Below the pieces are notes generated by a model. That model saw only the letters and a program-made list of their open reading frames with translations. It had not been told where the DNA came from and searched no databases. Position numbers and translations under genes: made by a program. Of a stretch of DNA of 64,000 nucleotides, positions 60,875-64,000 are shown in pieces (positions within the stretch are counted from its first letter, which is position 1; each line of letters begins with the position of its first letter). The DNA is from Lucifuga dentata (Eukaryota > Chordata > Actinopteri > Ophidiiformes > Bythitidae): the NCBI GenBank assembly GCA_014773175.1, contig VXCM01000041.1:47427-111426 (forward strand). Direction: 5' to 3'.

Positions 60875-61849
60875 CTATTTATTCTGTCTGTCTTGTTCTG
60901 TCATTTAACTTCAGCCATCTCACATGATAAAGAGAGAAAATACCATCAAAAAATGATGAAGAAACCCTAGAAGATTCTGTTTTAAAAAAAAAGAAACATA
61001 AATAATGATAAATTGTAAGAATTACTGTGGGAGTAATAAATATTATGATCTGTTCTTATCTTTAATGACACCATCTCTGGCTTTCCCTTGCCTCCCTCCA
61101 TACTTCTTTAAAGCAGTGATTGTACACCACTTCTAAAGTAGGTCAGCTGAGGACTAGAAGTCAAAATACCTTCTATTGTGACACATTTTTATAGATTCCA
61201 TTGAAATGCCATCTGTCATTCCCCCACCTTAAGGAGGTACATGCTGAATGTCAGTGCTGCACCATCGAGGTGACCCAGCTTTCTGAAATCCATCAAAGCC
61301 AACTACAGTTAACATGTCCCCACAGAGATTCAAGACACCAGACATGAACTTGACCATTAGTTGAAATATTCAGTCATAGTATGCCATGTGTTACTCCTCA
61401 TATATTGGATAGTGGTCACTGCTCAGAGGAGTACAGGGTTCAAAAATGCAGCAGAAAGGCAAAGTTGAGCCTCTATTCTGCATCCACCAAGTTATTTTTG
61501 TCCTTAAGTCTTGATTTGCAAAATTCTTCAAATAAGATGATTTTCATTGGAAAAAGTCTAAGTCGTGTTATCCCACTGGCAGATAAAAAATAAAACTGTT
61601 TTTGTAATCTGGCAATATTTTCTAGTATCAAGTGTAAAAAAAATCTGCCGGTTGGTTAAAAGAAAATTGCTTAAGATTTCATGAATAGGAATCTATCGTT
61701 AAAATTAGGAAAAAATTAATTTAAGTGTGTTTGGCTTCACATAATGAATGAAGAACAGAGAATCACAGGCTACCATAACAACTTCACCTTAACTAATACC
61801 ACATTTTTTGCCACCAGGAAGGTAACCCAAGTAAGTAACCCAATTCCAA

Positions 61850-62185
61850 ATTATTTGCTTTTTTTTTTTTTTTTTTTNTTTTTTTTTTTTTTTTTTAACA
61901 GATTTTCATGTTCGTATTTTCATTTAGGGGTTTATTTTGAAAACTTTGCAATGCTGAAATTGACATTAATCCTTTTCTGCTCTCCTTGTTGCAGTGTTGG
62001 TGTGCACACTGAGTGAAAACAGGCCAGTGGTAATATGGCAGATGCTAGCAATCACTTGCTACTTGATGGGTGTGTCAAGCAGGTGTGTAAGAGGGTCAAA
62101 CATGTTACAGAAGTGAAGTTTTTCAACTTGCAATTTTGATGATGTTCAACACACTCCCTGCTGTATTACAGGATTAAAATGAGGG
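61850..62185. repeat. Interspersed repeat similar to 26.07-26.64 kb
   Basis: Shares CATTTAGGGGTTTATTTTGA and nearby blocks with the 26.1 kb copy. It carries a T run interrupted by N. Family unknown. Confidence 0.5.
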
Positions 62186-62340
62186 AATAACAAAAAGCAT
62201 AATGACCCCATTAAATGAGTAGTTTATGTAGGCTGACATTCAGACTTTCCTTTAAAAGCATCAATTTCTTGGCTATATTCATTTCCGTGCTTGGAAGACT
62301 TTGGGTATTAATAAGGTTTAAGCCTTTTAAATTAATATCC

Positions 62341-62610
62341 ATCATCCATCCATCCATCCATCCATTTTCTAAACCCATTTGTCCTGTTGAGGGTCACGGG
62401 GGGCTGGAGCCTATCCCAGCGGTCATAGGGCGAGAGGCGGGGTACACCCTGGACAGATCGCCAGTCTATCGCAGGGCTGACACACAGAGACAGACAAACA
62501 CATTCACGCTCTCATTCACACCTACAGGCAATTTAGAGTTCCCAATTCACCTGACATGCATGTCTTTGGAGGTGGGAGGAAGCCGGAGTACCCGGAGGGA
62601 ACCCACATAA
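62341..62610 (-). mobile_element. Common teleost repeat ending in (CCAT)n, probably a LINE tail
   Basis: CCATCCATCCATCCATTTTC, then GGTCACGGGGGGCTGGAGCC, TATCCCAGCGGTCATAGGG, TACACCCTGGACAGATCGCC and CATGTCTTTGGAGGTGGGAG are in the order of a very abundant fish repeat. On the minus strand it would end in a GGAT/ATGG tail, as L2-type (Maui) LINE tails do; that clade name is from memory. The frame seen here is a repeat translation, not a gene. Confidence 0.7.
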
Positions 62611-63917
62611 TAATAATATAATATCCATCATCATTACTGCTAATCATCATTATAATCATTTAAATTAATTCATAATTTAGTAGCCATTTCTTAAAAGGTT
62701 CTCATGAACAACGCAAAAACTTTTAGAAAATCTACTGATATTTTACGGTATACAATCATTTCTCGTTTGCTTCACACACACTGAAAAGATCATCAGGACT
62801 CATCGACTTCATTGTCCCATATATCTCATCCCATGTGCCATCTGCTGGCTTTCCGTCAGGACATCCAAGTGCTGTTGATTGTGCTAATGATAACGTGTCA
62901 CCACAATGTCCCATGTTAGCCACGGAGCAGGCTGCCAGGGAGACGCTACAGGGTGATGTTATGTTGTGCTGTAGTGAGTGATTGATGACTCCCTCTCCTG
63001 TAATGCTTTGATTAAGACTCCAGTGATTTATCGCCACTGCTCACAATGTAATTAGACTCTCCATGTACACTCAACAAAACTGTGTTGTCTTGCTATATGA
63101 TGTAAGTATGTGAGTGTGTTATCTTTACACATCATTGCATTATATTTTAAAGGGGTACATCTTAAATGCTTAGGCAGTCTTTCTGAATAGGTTCCCATGA
63201 AAGTACACCTCCCCGTTTTCTTGAGTTTTTTCTGTTAAAGCAGGAAATTTCCATTTTTGCACACAAGCTACGTATATTAAATAGTTTTATATATGATTGA
63301 TGTGTTTACCTTTAACTGAAATTGCCTGGAGTGTATTCACATCACTATCGCCAAGTAGCTCAGAAAATAGGTCTTATCTAGTGAAAATTCATCCTAGCTG
63401 TGTTTGATGGTTCAGGTTTGCAGGTTTGGTTTGTCTTTCTCTTTCCTTTGACAGATGTAGAAATGGAATGAAGATAGCAGAAATGTGTTTGAATTCAGGA
63501 TTTTTTTTGGCCTTTCCTCAAATAGGATCATCCACAGATTCCTTTAATATACTTTTATTTTACATTGCCAATTCCGGTTCACAGACTATCCTTGAAAGTA
63601 GGAAACAATTCTGTGGCAAACATAAAGTCATCATGTTGCCATTGTCATTGTCACCACTGTAAATGTTCCTAACCAAAGTATCCAGAGTTTGTTACAGTAT
63701 CATCAAGGTGTTCAATAACACCATCCATCTTCCTAGTGTGAGGGGTGTGGCATTATTGCTAGTTTGCACTTTGTACTTCCTGTTTCTGATGGGCAGAGCC
63801 CCACGGGCGTTTTGTGCTCGGTGCTTCCTGCCTACAGGGATGGAGGACTTGCCGTGACCTTGCTATGCATGTTTTTGTCCAGCTGTTTGGTCTATAAGAT
63901 GGAAGAAAGCCTGAAGA

Positions 63918-64000
63918 TTTAGAGAAAAAATCCCAACTTCTTCTTTTCCTTTGGGCTTTCCCTTCAGGGGTCACCACAGCGAATCATCTGCCTCCATCTA
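63918..64000. repeat. Edge of a common teleost repeat, runs off the window
   Basis: CTTTGGGCTTTCCCTTCAGG followed by GGTCACCACAGCGAATCATC and TGCCTCCATCTA matches a repeat end found widely in fish genomes. The rest lies beyond base 64,000. Confidence 0.6.

Larger units (their letters stand above)
59300..62330. other. Intergenic region upstream of UBA3, no gene seen
   Basis: AT-rich. It holds TA/TAGA (60538-60602) and TC (60828-60867) microsatellites and a T run with N around 61859-61897. I looked for the ARL6IP5 first exon, which lies head-to-head with UBA3 in mammals as I remember it, and did not find it. Confidence 0.5.

Noticed and set aside
62215..62610. 131-codon frame as a protein gene
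   Set aside because: It lies across a well-known fish repeat with a CCAT tail.

Overview
This is a piece of a teleost fish nuclear genome, most likely an acanthomorph (spiny-rayed) fish. Four things point there: vertebrate intron/exon structure with GT-AG splice sites, dense CA/TG/GA microsatellites, fish-type interspersed repeats (one is the very common spiny-rayed-fish element with a CAGAGGTGGAAG terminus), and four genes in the order TAFA4 - EOGT - TMF1 - UBA3. As I remember it, this is the order on human chromosome 3p14. All four genes lie on the minus strand.

Layout by coordinate. 1-17,260: probable 5' part of TAFA4, with one signal-peptide coding exon (645-760) and a CpG-rich noncoding first exon (about 16.66-17.26 kb). 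The rest of that gene would lie left of the window. About 17.3-21.0 kb: intergenic and repeat-poor. 21.0-38.45 kb: EOGT, rebuilt completely as 15 coding exons (525 codons plus stop) with a noncoding 5' exon. Its introns carry tRNA-Glu(CTC) genes on both strands and one tRNA-Arg(ACG). 39.1-53.5 kb: TMF1, 17 coding exons, 1148 residues, with another tRNA-Arg(ACG) in an intron. 54.3-59.2 kb: UBA3, 17 coding exons, 449 residues. 59.2-64.0 kb: no gene seen, only microsatellites and fish repeats. Every exon of EOGT, TMF1 and UBA3 was placed by reading the reverse strand, checking GT-AG borders and checking that reading phases add up to whole codons.

The genes do not form one pathway. EOGT is an ER-lumen O-GlcNAc transferase, TMF1 a Golgi coiled-coil tether, UBA3 the catalytic half of the NEDD8 E1, and TAFA4 a secreted chemokine-like peptide. 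Their arrangement is conserved synteny, not an operon.

The most notable non-gene signals are three. First, a multi-copy transposon family with long inverted ends sits in TTAA target sites, and one copy is nested inside another so that the TTAA duplication can be read directly. Second, six near-perfect direct repeats of about 60-70 bp are each separated by a single N, which looks like an assembly artefact. Third, tRNA genes are concentrated in EOGT introns. I found no novel enzymatic or defence system; the TTAA element family is the best candidate for something undescribed.
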